Below, one piece after another: positions 55,519 to 64,000 of a stretch of 64,000 nucleotides of DNA; the first letter of the stretch is position 1; the number at the start of each line of letters is the position of its first letter. The stretch comes from Furfurilactobacillus rossiae DSM 15814 (GTDB lineage Bacteria > Bacillota > Bacilli > Lactobacillales > Lactobacillaceae). The stretch spans positions 1 through 64,000 of the forward strand of contig NZ_AUAW01000006.1 in the NCBI RefSeq assembly GCF_000428925.1, written 5' to 3'. Both the position numbers and the translations under genes were made by a program. A model generated the notes under the pieces. That model did no database searches, was not told the origin of the DNA, and saw only the letters and a program-made list of their open reading frames with translations.

Positions 55519-56505
55519 ATGAGTGAAGAAAAGTCTAACGGCAACATTAAGTTGTTTTCACTGAACACCAATCGGCCGTTGGCAGAAAAAATCGCAGCGT
55601 CTATTAATATTCCGCTGAGTCCAACTACCATCAGTACGTTTGCTGATGGTGAAATTGCGATTACCATTGATGAAAGCGTTCGTGGGGATGAAGTTTATGT
55701 CATCCAATCCATTAGTGATCCCGTGAACAGTTCGTTCATGCAAGTGATGATTATGGTTGACGCATTGCGGCGTGCTAGTGCCGGTGAAATCAATGTGGTG
55801 CTGCCTTACTATGGGTATGCACGGGCAGACCGGAAAGCGCGTCCCCGTGAACCAATTACAGCCAAGCTAGTGGCTAACTTTCTTCAAATTGACGGTGTCG
55901 ACCGTGTTTTGACGTTAGATTTGCATGCCGATCAAGTTCAGGGGTTCTTCAACATACCTGTTGATCATTTGTTGGGTGCACCGTTATTGGCGAAATACTT
56001 CTACACCAACGACTTACTGGATAACATTGTTGTGGTTGCCCCTGATCATGCTGGTGTTTCACGGGCCCGTAACTTTGCTGAGTTATTAAAGGCACCGATT
56101 GCAATCATTGATAACCGGTCAGAAGATGAATTTGATCCGGAGCCAGACTCAGTGATTGGTGATGTAAAGGGTAAAACTGCCGTTATTATTGATGACATGA
56201 TTGATACAGCGGACCGGATGACGGTCTCGGCAGATATTCTTAAAGCCAGTGGGGCCAAGGATGTATATGCGGTTGCGACTCACGCGGTCTTTTCTGGTCG
56301 TGCGGCCGAATCGTTGGAACAATCAAAGTTAACTAAGGTGATTGTAACGGATTCAATTGCAGTCCCTGCCGAAAAGCAGTTTGATAAGTTGGCGGTCATT
56401 TCGGTAGCTGATTTAATTGGCGAGGCTATTTTACGGATTCACAACAATCAGCCGGTCGATGAATTGTTTATTAGCAAACAAAATCCGGACGTTAAATTAA
56501 GATAG
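55519..56505 (+). CDS. prs: Ribose-phosphate pyrophosphokinase
   Basis: Makes PRPP from ribose 5-phosphate and ATP. The 328-aa class I enzyme has the flexible-loop RADRKARPREPITAKL, DLHADQVQGFF (PRPP/metal site) and the ribose-phosphate loop VIIDDMIDTADRM. The PRPP loop reads DDMIDTADRM, where canonical Prs has DDxxDTAGT; this variant is common in secondary prs copies of lactobacilli. ATG 55519 follows GGAGGC. Own terminator downstream. Confidence 0.93.
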   Translation: MSEEKSNGNIKLFSLNTNRPLAEKIAASINIPLSPTTISTFADGEIAITIDESVRGDEVYVIQSISDPVNSSFMQVMIMVDALRRASAGEINVVLPYYGYARADRKARPREPITAKLVANFLQIDGVDRVLTLDLHADQVQGFFNIPVDHLLGAPLLAKYFYTNDLLDNIVVVAPDHAGVSRARNFAELLKAPIAIIDNRSEDEFDPEPDSVIGDVKGKTAVIIDDMIDTADRMTVSADILKASGAKDVYAVATHAVFSGRAAESLEQSKLTKVIVTDSIAVPAEKQFDKLAVISVADLIGEAILRIHNNQPVDELFISKQNPDVKLR

Positions 56506-56534
56506 ACCAATTGATGTTTTTTAAAAGATAAATC

Positions 56535-56573
56535 AAAAAATCGTGGTATTCGAACAGAATGCACGATTTTTTT
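56535..56573 (+). terminator. prs terminator
   Basis: AAATCGTG/CACGATTT plus an inner GTATTC/GAATGC stem and seven T; 30 bp after the stop. Confidence 0.87.
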
Positions 56574-56773
56574 GTGCCCACAAAATAGGGACAATCACAT
56601 ACGTTCTAAACAGGAATTGCTTTTAATTTTTATAAACAAATTCTTACTTTAACTTATATACCACTAACAAAGACCGGCGCCAACCCCGCGCCGCAAGCAA
56701 GACAAGTTCGTTTTTGACAGTATTTTACGTTAAAATAAGGCCTGTAAGCATAGAGTGAGAGGAGCTAATTGAT

Positions 56774-57763
56774 ATGTATCAAGCAAACGAAGAACGGTAC
56801 GCAAACATGCCCGTTCGCAGGGTTGCTGACACTGGCTTTATGTTGCCAGCGGTCAGTTTTGGCCTGTGGCGGAATCTAGGAGACGAACAACCTTACGCAA
56901 ATAGCCGTGAGGTAATGCTGAAGGCGTTTGACAACGGCATTTTCAGTTTCGATAATGCGTCAAATTATGGCCCTAGCAACGGGAGTGCCGAAGAGACATT
57001 CGGTAAGGTTTACGAGCAGGACCTGAAGCCATATCGTAATGAATTGGTTATAACGACAAAGGCTGGCTTTCACATGTGGCCTGGGCCCTACGGCGAGTTT
57101 TCATCGCGTAAAACATTGATGAATGCACTGGAGTTATCACTAACCCGGATGCACCTGGATTATGTCGATGTCTTTTATATGCACCGCTTCGACCCACATA
57201 CCTCACTCGAAGAACAAGTTGAAACGTTGGACCTGATGGTTAAGCAGGGAAAGGCCTTATATGTTGGTGTGTCAAACTTCACTGCGGATCAAACAGCAGC
57301 GATCACTAAGCTGTTTAAGGAACACCATACGCCATTTGTTGTTAACCAAAGTAGCTACAACATGATTAATCGTGCTGTGGAAGACGATGGTTTGCTAAAC
57401 GTACTGAAGGAAAATAAATTAGGATTAGTGGCATACGGACCACTGGCAGAAGGTCTGCTAACTGATCGTTATCTACAGGGTATCCCCGAAGATATGCCAA
57501 TTCACTGGAGCAATAAGCTGTCTTTGAAACAAGGTACTGATAAAGTAGTTAGCAAGTTAAATGATCTGAATAGTTTGGCGTCTGATCGTGGACAAACCTT
57601 GGCTCAAATGGCCTTGGCTTGGTTATTACATGATGACGTGGTGACAAGTGTTGTCATTGGTGCCTCACATGTTGACCATTTGTTGGGCAACATCAAGGCG
57701 GTTAACAACCTGACCTTCACGACAGATGAACTTGAACGAATTGAAAGTATTTTAAACCGTTAA
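56774..57763 (+). CDS. Aldo/keto reductase, YghZ/L-glyceraldehyde-3-phosphate reductase type
   Basis: A 329-aa NAD(P)H-dependent reductase with the AKR tetrad D60, Y65 (FDNASNYG), K96 (TTKAGF) and H137 (MHRFD). The N-terminal GFMLPAVSFGLWRNLGD and the MWPGPYGEFSSRKTL stretch match the AKR14/YghZ group, which reduces L-glyceraldehyde 3-phosphate or methylglyoxal. Physiological substrate here is unknown. AGAGGAGC precedes the ATG. Monocistronic by position. Confidence 0.88.
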   Translation: MYQANEERYANMPVRRVADTGFMLPAVSFGLWRNLGDEQPYANSREVMLKAFDNGIFSFDNASNYGPSNGSAEETFGKVYEQDLKPYRNELVITTKAGFHMWPGPYGEFSSRKTLMNALELSLTRMHLDYVDVFYMHRFDPHTSLEEQVETLDLMVKQGKALYVGVSNFTADQTAAITKLFKEHHTPFVVNQSSYNMINRAVEDDGLLNVLKENKLGLVAYGPLAEGLLTDRYLQGIPEDMPIHWSNKLSLKQGTDKVVSKLNDLNSLASDRGQTLAQMALAWLLHDDVVTSVVIGASHVDHLLGNIKAVNNLTFTTDELERIESILNR

Positions 57764-57848
57764 AGGGATTTGACGTGCTCTCATTGGGTTATATAAAAAT
57801 AATTATGAGAACGGCGTGGCAAATCTCATTATTTTCTTACAATAATCG

Positions 57849-57877
57849 TTGACAAGCGATTTTTTGTGCGGTAATCT
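57849..57877 (+). promoter_or_regulatory. Promoter of the met T-box transcript
   Basis: Perfect -35 TTGACA (57849-57854), 17-bp spacer, then TAATCT (57872-57877). It is directly before the T-box leader. Confidence 0.65.
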
Positions 57878-57889
57878 AATAACAATTTC

Positions 57890-58195
57890 ACATGACCGAA
57901 AAACAATTTGAACAGGAAAGTAGTTCTAACAAGACTGTACAGAAAACCTGCGTTTGCTGAGAGCAGGTAGTTAAATTGGGATGAAAATGGCCTGCGATTG
58001 GTATCGTCGAACCGGCAGCTACTGTCAGTAAGGTGATAATGACTTGGCGCCCATTACCGCGCACACCGCTACTTAGGAATTCTAGACCCTTTCTAGGTGT
58101 CGGTTGATGAGGAACTGAATGTAAATTCAGTTCGAACTAGAATGGTAACGCGATAAGCTCGCTTCTAATTTTTATTAGAGGCGGGCTTTTTTCGT
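57890..58195 (+). promoter_or_regulatory. T-box leader (methionine) of metQNI
   Basis: Leader of about 300 nt with a Stem I region, T-box core AATGGTAACGCG (58141-58152) and terminator AAGCTCGCTTCTAAT/ATTAGAGGCGGGCTT plus TTTTTT (58156-58193). The core carries AATGGTAACGCG where the consensus is AGGGTGGTACCGCG-like. Met specificity is inferred from the metQNI genes. It replaces the SAM riboswitch usual in Bacillus, in line with Lactobacillales. Confidence 0.85.
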
Positions 58196-58299
58196 TGTTG
58201 AAGTTCAGTCTTGTCAGTTAGCGGTTATGTGAAGTCGGCAAATTAAAAATGAGTCGATATTAATGACATCTAATTGGATGAAAAAAGGGGTAAATTAAC

Positions 58300-59130
58300 A
58301 TGAATAAAAGAATTCGTCGTATTTTATTAGGCACTGCATCAGTCCTTGCATTAGGTTTGGTACTAGCGGGTTGTGGCAAGTCTAGTTCCGCTAAGACGAC
58401 AACAGTTAAAGTTGGTATTGTCGGCACCGACGATGAAAAGATCTGGAAGCCAATTGCTCAGGATGTTAAGAAGAAGGGCATTAACTTAAAAATCGTGACC
58501 TTCACTGATTACACTCAACCAAACCAAGCGTTGAATGATAAGCAGATTGACCTAAACGCCTTTCAGCATTATTACTTTCTTGACCAGTGGAACAAGGCGC
58601 ACAAAGCAGATTTGACACCGGTTGGTAAAACAGCTGTTGCACCACTTGGATTATTCTCAAAAAAGCTTAAGAAGGTTTCTGAGTTTAAGAAGGGTGATCA
58701 GATTGTAATTCCTAACGATGCAACTAATGAAGGACGTGCCTTAAACTTATTAAAGAACGCCGGTTTGATTAAATTAGACAATGCTAAGTTACCAACGCCT
58801 AAGGATGTTACCTCAAATCCAAAGCATCTGAAGATTACGGCGGTGGCTGCTGACCAAACACCACGTTCGCTCGACTCTGCCACGGCCGCAGTTGTCAACA
58901 ATACTTACGCTGTTGACGCTAAGTTGAACATCAAACACGCCGTTTATGCAGAAAAAATCGACAAGAATGTTAAACCCTACATCAACATTATCGTGTCCCG
59001 TAAGGCTGACAAGAACAAGAAAGCTGTCAAAGAAATTGTTAAGGCTTACCAAACCAAGAAGATTGCTGATATCATCAACAAGGACTTCAAAGGCACTGAA
59101 AAGCCAGCATGGAATTTGGACATCAAATAA
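58300..59130 (+). CDS. metQ: Methionine ABC transporter substrate-binding lipoprotein MetQ
   Basis: Captures methionine outside the cell. The 276-aa lipoprotein has a signal peptide with lipobox LAGC (C25), then NlpA-family motifs VGIVGTDDEKIWKPI, NQALNDKQIDLNAFQHYYFL and IVIPNDATNEGRALNLL. The rest matches the MetQ two-lobed fold. AAGGGG precedes the ATG, and metN follows after 112 bp, in one operon under the T-box. Confidence 0.95.
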   Translation: MNKRIRRILLGTASVLALGLVLAGCGKSSSAKTTTVKVGIVGTDDEKIWKPIAQDVKKKGINLKIVTFTDYTQPNQALNDKQIDLNAFQHYYFLDQWNKAHKADLTPVGKTAVAPLGLFSKKLKKVSEFKKGDQIVIPNDATNEGRALNLLKNAGLIKLDNAKLPTPKDVTSNPKHLKITAVAADQTPRSLDSATAAVVNNTYAVDAKLNIKHAVYAEKIDKNVKPYINIIVSRKADKNKKAVKEIVKAYQTKKIADIINKDFKGTEKPAWNLDIK

Positions 59131-59242
59131 TTTCCTTTGTATTATTTAGACAAACATGCACTGGTTTCGCAGTTCACGTTTGCATACATAGAACATTTTT
59201 AGTTAACCGTATTGAATTCGAATTAGGAAAGGAACAACCATT

Positions 59243-60361
59243 ATGGCAGCAAACGCACCGATTATTGATTTGAAGGGCATTGATGTAACTTTTAAAGAGG
59301 CTGACCGCACTGTGCGAGCCGTCAAGAATGTTGACTTGGAAGTTGCCAAGGGTGACATTTACGGTATCGTTGGCTATTCAGGCGCGGGTAAAAGTACGCT
59401 GGTTCGGGTGATTAATCAGTTGCAACGACAAACATCTGGCAAGGTGACCGTTAGTGGTCAGAATATGGGTGCCTTAAAGGGAAAGGCACTGCGCCAAGCA
59501 CGAACAAAGATTGGCATGATCTTCCAGCACTTCAACCTGATGAATGAGCGGACCATCGGTGACAACGTCATGTTTCCACTATTGTTGGGTTCTAAATTGA
59601 GTCGGCATGACAAGCAGGCTAAGGTGGATGAACTCTTGGACTTAGTTGGCCTATCTGAAAAGAAAAATGATTATCCGGCGCAGTTATCTGGTGGGCAAAA
59701 GCAGCGGGTGGCAATCGCCCGGGCATTGGCAAATGATCCGGAGATTTTAATCTCCGACGAAGCGACGTCAGCACTAGACCCTAAAACGACATCGTCGATC
59801 CTTGACTTATTAAAAAACTTGAATGAAAAGTTAGGATTGACGGTCGTGTTGATCACTCACGAAATGCAGGCAGTTAAATCTATCTGTAACAAGGTGGCCG
59901 TTATGCAGAGTGGAGAAATCGTTGAACGGGGTGACTTGCTGACGATATTCTCCAAGCCAACTCAGCAATTGACGAAAGAATTCATCGAAACGTCTTCTCA
60001 GATTGATGCCGCCTTGGCAAACGTTGTTGCCCAGCCAAGTATCCAGCACTTACAAGCAAATGAGAGGCTGGTTGTACTGTCCTATGCGGGTGCATCGACT
60101 GATGATCCCTTGATTGCACAACTGTATGAGCAATTTAAAGTTACGCCAAATATTTTGTTCGGGAACGTCGAGATTCTACAAAATACGCCAGTTGGTAATT
60201 TGGGCTTGGTATTAAGCGGTGAAGGCGACGCAGTAGATAAGGCATTGGCCTACGTAAAGGAACAGGGCGTGACTGTCCGGCAAATCAATGTCGCAGAATA
60301 TCAGGCAGAACTCGCACGCAAGGCTGCTGAGGCAGACACAAACGCCGAAGGGGAGGCATAA
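59243..60361 (+). CDS. metN: Methionine ABC transporter ATP-binding protein MetN
   Basis: ATPase of the methionine importer. The 372-aa protein has Walker [10 protein letters not shown] at 44-52, [15 protein letters not shown] signature, Walker [13 protein letters not shown] and a C-terminal NIL regulatory domain (about 285-355, [21 protein letters not shown]) that senses intracellular methionine. A charged tail of about 20 residues follows. metI starts 2 bp after its stop. Confidence 0.96.
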   Translation: MAANAPIIDLKGIDVTFKEADRTVRAVKNVDLEVAKGDIYGIVGYSGAGKSTLVRVINQLQRQTSGKVTVSGQNMGALKGKALRQARTKIGMIFQHFNLMNERTIGDNVMFPLLLGSKLSRHDKQAKVDELLDLVGLSEKKNDYPAQLSGGQKQRVAIARALANDPEILISDEATSALDPKTTSSILDLLKNLNEKLGLTVVLITHEMQAVKSICNKVAVMQSGEIVERGDLLTIFSKPTQQLTKEFIETSSQIDAALANVVAQPSIQHLQANERLVVLSYAGASTDDPLIAQLYEQFKVTPNILFGNVEILQNTPVGNLGLVLSGEGDAVDKALAYVKEQGVTVRQINVAEYQAELARKAAEADTNAEGEA

Positions 60362-60363
60362 GC

Positions 60364-61062
60364 ATGACAACTATTTTAGCAACAGATTTTTGGACATCCA
60401 TTATGCCAAACGTTGTGGCTAACAAGGATGTCTTCATCCAATCAACGTGGGAAACAATTTACATGACGCTGGTCTCCGGAATAATTGCCGGCATTCTTGG
60501 AATTATTATCGGAATTGCGTTAGTAGTTACAGCACCAGGTGGCATTCTGGCGAATCGGACAACATACTGGATTTTGGATAAACTGGTAAATATCTTCCGG
60601 TCCATTCCTTTTATCATCCTGTTGGCCGTAATCGCGCCATTCACGCGGCTACTTGTGGGCACCTCAATTGGCACTACCGCAGCCTTAGTTCCTTTGACCA
60701 TCGGTACAGCGCCATTTTATGCACGTCAGGTTCAAAATGCCTTAGTCGATGTTGATCGCGGCATTATTGAAGCGGCGGAAGCAGTCGGTGCGTCACCGAT
60801 GCAAATTATTTTTCGTGTTTATCTACGTGAAGCGCTCCCTGATTTAATTCGGACATCGGTTGTCACGGTTATCAGTTTGATCGGACTTACTGCAATGGCT
60901 GGTGCCATTGGTGGTGGTGGTCTTGGGAATACAGCGATTAGTATCGGGTATGACCGTTTTGAAAATGACATCACCATCATGGCGATGATTATTATCTTAG
61001 CCATCGTGTTTATCATCCAAATCTTGGGTGATTTGTGGGCTCGTAAAACTGACCACCGTTAA
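60364..61062 (+). CDS. metI: Methionine ABC transporter permease MetI
   Basis: Membrane subunit with five predicted helices. The 232-aa protein has the permease EAA loop EAAEAVGASPMQIIFRVYLREALP (about 138-161), which docks on MetN. GGGAGGC precedes the ATG, and the 2-bp gap with metN makes coupling likely. A terminator at 61166 closes the operon. Confidence 0.95.
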   Translation: MTTILATDFWTSIMPNVVANKDVFIQSTWETIYMTLVSGIIAGILGIIIGIALVVTAPGGILANRTTYWILDKLVNIFRSIPFIILLAVIAPFTRLLVGTSIGTTAALVPLTIGTAPFYARQVQNALVDVDRGIIEAAEAVGASPMQIIFRVYLREALPDLIRTSVVTVISLIGLTAMAGAIGGGGLGNTAISIGYDRFENDITIMAMIIILAIVFIIQILGDLWARKTDHR

Positions 61063-61364
61063 TTTAAATTTTAAGGACAGATGGCAGTGATTTCATTACG
61101 GCTTTGGGTGAGAACAATGCGGACTGGTATCGTCGTTTAAAGTCGTGAGAGCAATCCTTATTCTGAAAGCATTCTATTTCCCTGTCCGGGGATGGGATGC
61201 TTTTTTCGTTTATACTTCCTCGGAAAATGACGCTGATAGGACATTAACTAATTTTTGTTGATGAATGGGGCGCAACTGTTGGTCGGTCATGATACGAGTG
61301 TTAGACTGAACACAGATAGCGTAATGAACGTGAATCAAAATTTTGTAAAGATAGGGATGATGAC
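61063..61364 (+). other. Intergenic region after metI
   Basis: About 300 bp with the metQNI terminator. The string ggactggtatcgtcg (61117-61131) resembles ggtatcgtcg in the Met T-box Stem I, perhaps by chance. No gene is evident; a 19-codon frame from 61081 with AAGGA before it has no family support. Confidence 0.4.
61166..61206 (+). terminator. metQNI terminator
   Basis: AAAGCAT...CCC pairs with GGG...ATGCTTT with mismatches in the middle, followed by TTTTTT; 104 bp after metI. Confidence 0.75.
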
Positions 61365-61892
61365 ATGAATTGGAATTCCACCCGTCGGTCCTTTGACTGG
61401 TATAGTTTCATTCTTGGCGTATTATTTATCATTGCAGCGGGAATTGCTTTTGTGGATCCTGCATCGAGTTTAATGGCATTGGTGGCCATTTTTGGGGCCG
61501 TTGCATTACTTAGAGGCATTTATGAGGTATGGTTCCACGATGACGTCCGTCGGCTTCTGGGACGCTCTCCTGTGTGGTTGTTGCTTATGGGGATTTTAGA
61601 CATTGTAATTGGTGCATTTTTAATCTTTCATCTAGGCATCGGGATGCGCTTATTACCAATTTTCTTTGCAATATGGTTCATCGTCGATTCATTGACTGGT
61701 TTAATTACGTCGGGGTTACTGCGTTCGTTTGACAAACGGTATTTCTGGGTCAGCATCGGCTTAGATGTGCTTGGTCTTATCGTTGGTATTTTATTGTTAC
61801 TAAAACCAGTGGTGGCTGCACTAACCTTAGCGACACTGATTGGCATCTACTTCTTCATTGAGGGAGTTCTTCACATTATGCGGGCTTTCTAG
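61365..61892 (+). CDS. DUF308 / HdeD family membrane protein
   Basis: A 175-aa protein with six hydrophobic helices in three pairs, the repeated pattern of HdeD-type proteins (GVLFIIAAGIAF...; GILDIVIGAFLIF...; GLDVLGLIVGILLLLKP). In Escherichia coli HdeD is linked to acid tolerance at high cell density; no function is known in lactobacilli. AGGGATGATGAC stands before the ATG. Confidence 0.83.
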   Translation: MNWNSTRRSFDWYSFILGVLFIIAAGIAFVDPASSLMALVAIFGAVALLRGIYEVWFHDDVRRLLGRSPVWLLLMGILDIVIGAFLIFHLGIGMRLLPIFFAIWFIVDSLTGLITSGLLRSFDKRYFWVSIGLDVLGLIVGILLLLKPVVAALTLATLIGIYFFIEGVLHIMRAF

Positions 61893-61925
61893 AATAAAAT
61901 AGCGCAATAAAGGGGACCTTGGGTA

Positions 61926-62633
61926 ATGAAGCAAACAGAGACAAACGCTCCGGTTCATAATCGGGGCCTCATATGGTTGATTAGCGCCATTGTCGTTGCT
62001 GTTGTGATCGCAATTGCAGCAGTGGGTGGCACTGTGTTGTATAAAAATATGACAACAACGAATTATGAGTTGGTTGATGCGGCCCAGCCGTTGACATATA
62101 AGGGCAAGACGGTCACGGCACACGGGGTGGCTTCGTTCTCGCACAAGCAGGCGACCATTACTTCAATGAGTTTTGGTCGTTCTGCAGTGGTGGTAACAGT
62201 GGCTCATTATCAGTTTGACAGTAGCGATAAGAAGAAGGCTAAGCCTAACAATATTGCGTTAGCTATCTATCAGCTACCACTTAGTGAATTTGAACGCACG
62301 TATGCTAAGCAACTGGCGACCAACAAGCAGGACAATGTTACTGCGATTAATCAGACGATGAAGGTTGTTAAACCGCAGGCGGGCGTTTACATCGATCATT
62401 TGCAGGCTAGTGACCAAAAACGACTCAACATTGATGCAACGAGCAACCAAGCGACGTATCAAAAATTAGAAAATGCGTATGCGAGTGCGAGTCGCAAAGT
62501 AAAAACACATACGCACTTTACGCCAACCAAACGGGTGTACCAGCGGGCTCATAAATTAAATGCTGGTCAAACTAAACAATTTACAAAATTGGCTGATGCC
62601 GTTAAATATATGCAAGAAAAGACCGCTCAATAA
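61926..62633 (+). CDS. Membrane-anchored extracellular protein of unknown function
   Basis: A 235-aa protein with one N-terminal membrane helix (about 15-40, LIWLISAIVVAVVIAIAAVGGTVLY) and an extracellular part of about 190 residues. That part is rich in Lys, Thr, Gln and Ala with a beta-strand-like first half (YKGKTVTAHGVASFSHKQATI) and a helical end. I recognise no family. AGGGGACC precedes the ATG. Its stop lies inside a terminator. Confidence 0.65.
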   Translation: MKQTETNAPVHNRGLIWLISAIVVAVVIAIAAVGGTVLYKNMTTTNYELVDAAQPLTYKGKTVTAHGVASFSHKQATITSMSFGRSAVVVTVAHYQFDSSDKKKAKPNNIALAIYQLPLSEFERTYAKQLATNKQDNVTAINQTMKVVKPQAGVYIDHLQASDQKRLNIDATSNQATYQKLENAYASASRKVKTHTHFTPTKRVYQRAHKLNAGQTKQFTKLADAVKYMQEKTAQ

Positions 62634-62653
62634 TTGAATTGAACGGTTTTTTT
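62622..62653 (+). terminator. Terminator overlapping the end of the 61926 gene
   Basis: ACCGCTCAA/TTGAACGGT pair with one mismatch and are followed by TTTTTTT; the left arm includes the last codons of the gene. Confidence 0.8.
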
Positions 62654-62907
62654 GCACAAATAGGAACAAATTGTTATGAATTTGTAATTTCTTGTTTCGA
62701 AAGCGGTAGATGCGTTGACTGCATTGAATTCTCTATATTGTCAGGAACATCGTACAAGCCATTCAGAGGTTAAATTCTTTAAATTTTTCTGAAATTTGCA
62801 CAAATGTTTGCGATAATAGTACTCGATAATCAGTTAAGGGGATGACAACTGGTCAGCGCATAGTGCCTAATTGCCATCAAAACTTTGAAATGAGGGACGA
62901 ATAACGT

Positions 62908-63567
62908 ATGAGTACACAGCACCAATCTGCACCAAGTGGGGGAAAACGTTACATTAGTAAAATGAAGGTCGTCGCATTAGCAGTGATAGTCAGTTTGATG
63001 ACTATCAGTGTCGTCAGTCAACCCGCGAAGGCAGAAGCGCATCATCAATCAGTCGCAAAGATGGCCACAAAAAAGCAGAGTACTAAAACACAGTCTAATT
63101 TTTGGCAAGATCTTGGTTATCAGGGGTCTTACAAACGTCAAAGTACACTAGGTAAAAAGCAGATGTTGAATAATACGCTGTTGGTCGTCTTTACAAAAGA
63201 CCATCAATTTAGGCAGCGTGTCACTACTTCGTTAAGTATGAACGGTATTCAAGAACAAGTGACAGATGGGGAAGTAACACAAAAGGGCAACGTGTTAACT
63301 CTAGTGCCAAAGTCGACGGCAACTGCTGTTTATAAGACTGAGGCGGACTACAAGAAGCATACTGCGTCCAACTATCACCGCAGCGGCGAGGCCTTTAAGA
63401 GCCAACTTATCTTTGCGAAAGATGGGCAGCCTTTGCAATACCGAGTTGATGTAAAACACAAGCGGTTGACTGGATTAAAGAACAAAGCGACCGTATCAAT
63501 GAAACAGGCAGCGGCGAATACTTTGGCAACAGCTCAAGATTATATTAAGCCGATTGAAAATCATTAG
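62908..63567 (+). CDS. Exported protein of unknown function
   Basis: A 219-aa protein with a long basic N-region and a hydrophobic stretch (about 21-40, VVALAVIVSLMTISVVS) ending QPAKAEA, a plausible signal-peptidase site near 43. The mature part is very basic and Lys/Gln/Thr-rich: YQGSYKRQSTLGKKQMLNNTLL and later VKHKRLTGLKNKATV look like beta strands. I recognise no family. AGGGACG precedes the ATG. The general character is close to that of the 61926 protein. Confidence 0.6.
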   Translation: MSTQHQSAPSGGKRYISKMKVVALAVIVSLMTISVVSQPAKAEAHHQSVAKMATKKQSTKTQSNFWQDLGYQGSYKRQSTLGKKQMLNNTLLVVFTKDHQFRQRVTTSLSMNGIQEQVTDGEVTQKGNVLTLVPKSTATAVYKTEADYKKHTASNYHRSGEAFKSQLIFAKDGQPLQYRVDVKHKRLTGLKNKATVSMKQAAANTLATAQDYIKPIENH

Positions 63568-63630
63568 TCGTTTAGACTAGCTTTATTGCAGTGTTAGCGG
63601 TTACAATTATCTGTGAAGGAGTTGTTTAAC

Positions 63631-64000
63631 ATGGCAAAAAGTGAAAATAAGAAAGTACCAAGTGAGGATGACATCATAAAGGGGAAGGTCTACGACTACA
63701 AGCGTGTGCTTGTTGGTGTTGATGATTCTCCGGATGCACAACTAGCCTATCAGTACGCGGTCAAACAGGCGAAGGAAGATAAATCCGAGCTGGTTATTGT
63801 TAGCATCCTTGAAGAGCAGGATGTTAATGTTTTTACTGCGTTAAGCAAGGAAATGTTGGATCAACAACGAAAGACGATTCAAGAACGATTAGACAAATAT
63901 CGTCGGGTTGCCGAAAATTCAGGGGTTAAGTCCGTTAAAACGTTGATTGCTGAAGGTGATCCTGGTGAAACAATTGTCAAGCAGGTAATCCCACAAGTTG
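63631..64000 (+). CDS. Universal stress protein UspA family (3' end outside the window)
   Basis: The first 123 codons of a Usp-family protein. After an unusually long hydrophilic N-terminus (MAKSENKKVPSEDDIIKGKV) comes YDYKRVLVGVDDSPDAQLAYQYAVKQA, the family's first strand and helix, then LVIVSILE and VKTLIAEGDPGETIV. The G-2x-G-9x-G(S/T) ATP loop would lie beyond the window. AAGGAG stands 11 bp before the ATG. Confidence 0.88.
   Translation, partial: MAKSENKKVPSEDDIIKGKVYDYKRVLVGVDDSPDAQLAYQYAVKQAKEDKSELVIVSILEEQDVNVFTALSKEMLDQQRKTIQERLDKYRRVAENSGVKSVKTLIAEGDPGETIVKQVIPQV

Noticed and set aside
57890-58195. SAM riboswitch before metQNI
   Set aside because: The leader has a T-box core complementary to a tRNA acceptor end and its paired terminator; no SAM-I, SAM-III or SAM-II core is visible.
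61066-61140. Second T-box or Stem I remnant after metI
   Set aside because: Only a ten-base string (ggtatcgtcg) is shared with the Met T-box; no T-box core or antiterminator follows, so chance is the simpler reading.

Overview
The window is low-to-moderate GC Gram-positive DNA that reads as a lactobacillus (family Lactobacillaceae; genus not decided). Support comes from a dense tRNA block directly behind an rRNA operon, the Spx/MecA/CoiA/PepF/SpxH/RelQ/NadK/RluD order shared with other Bacillota, a complete mraZ-to-ileS division and cell-wall cluster, T-box rather than SAM-riboswitch control of methionine uptake, and Lactobacillales-type families such as DUF4044, DUF3397 and DUF1831.

Layout. 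1-1996: end of 23S rRNA, 5S rRNA and 18 tRNA genes, none with an encoded CCA. 2156-5217: HmoB/TRAP-like protein, MBL hydrolase, spx and mecA. 5218-8967: an accessory block read on the minus strand (cupin, Ser-rich lipoprotein, small membrane protein, two-repeat secreted protein, CsbD) that interrupts the usual mecA-coiA neighbourhood and holds two decayed tRNA-like sequences. 8968-15430: coiA, pepF, spxH, relQ, nadK, rluD-type synthase. 15540-24864: cutC, lactonase, AI-2E-type permease, rlmA, trmL, ftsK, DUF4044, corA-like, DUF3397. 25153-42802: mraZ-rsmH-ftsL-pbp2x-mraY-murD-murG-ftsQ / ftsA-ftsZ-sepF-ylmG-ylmH-divIVA / T-box-ileS. 43128-46114: immunity-like protein, XRE regulator, csp-nudF, a membrane protein, mtnN. 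46674-56505: cysteine desulfurase, DUF1831, mnmA, histidine phosphatase, TPR protein, recD2, MFS pump, prs. 56774-64000: aldo/keto reductase, Met T-box-metQNI, DUF308 protein, two exported proteins of unknown function and the start of a universal stress protein.

How the genes fit together. Spx, its ClpXP adaptor SpxH and the ClpC adaptor MecA form a stress-proteolysis group. The dcw cluster couples septum assembly (FtsL, FtsQ, FtsA, FtsZ, SepF, DivIVA) to lipid II synthesis and transpeptidation. Cysteine desulfurase plus MnmA supply the tRNA 2-thiouridine pathway. MetQNI is a methionine importer behind a T-box.

The most unusual feature is a 125-129 bp element repeated head-to-tail at two distant loci: 2.3 copies before mraY and 4.4 copies before the cysteine desulfurase. 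Hand alignment shows one long interrupted hairpin whose helices are kept by paired base changes. The wobble pairs fit only if the plus strand is transcribed, so this looks like a structured RNA family rather than simple repeat DNA. I do not recognise it. A second unexplained zone, 48212-48703 before mnmA, holds a large palindromic element, a branched RNA-like fold closed by a perfect 14-bp stem, and an inverted repeat touching the -35 box.
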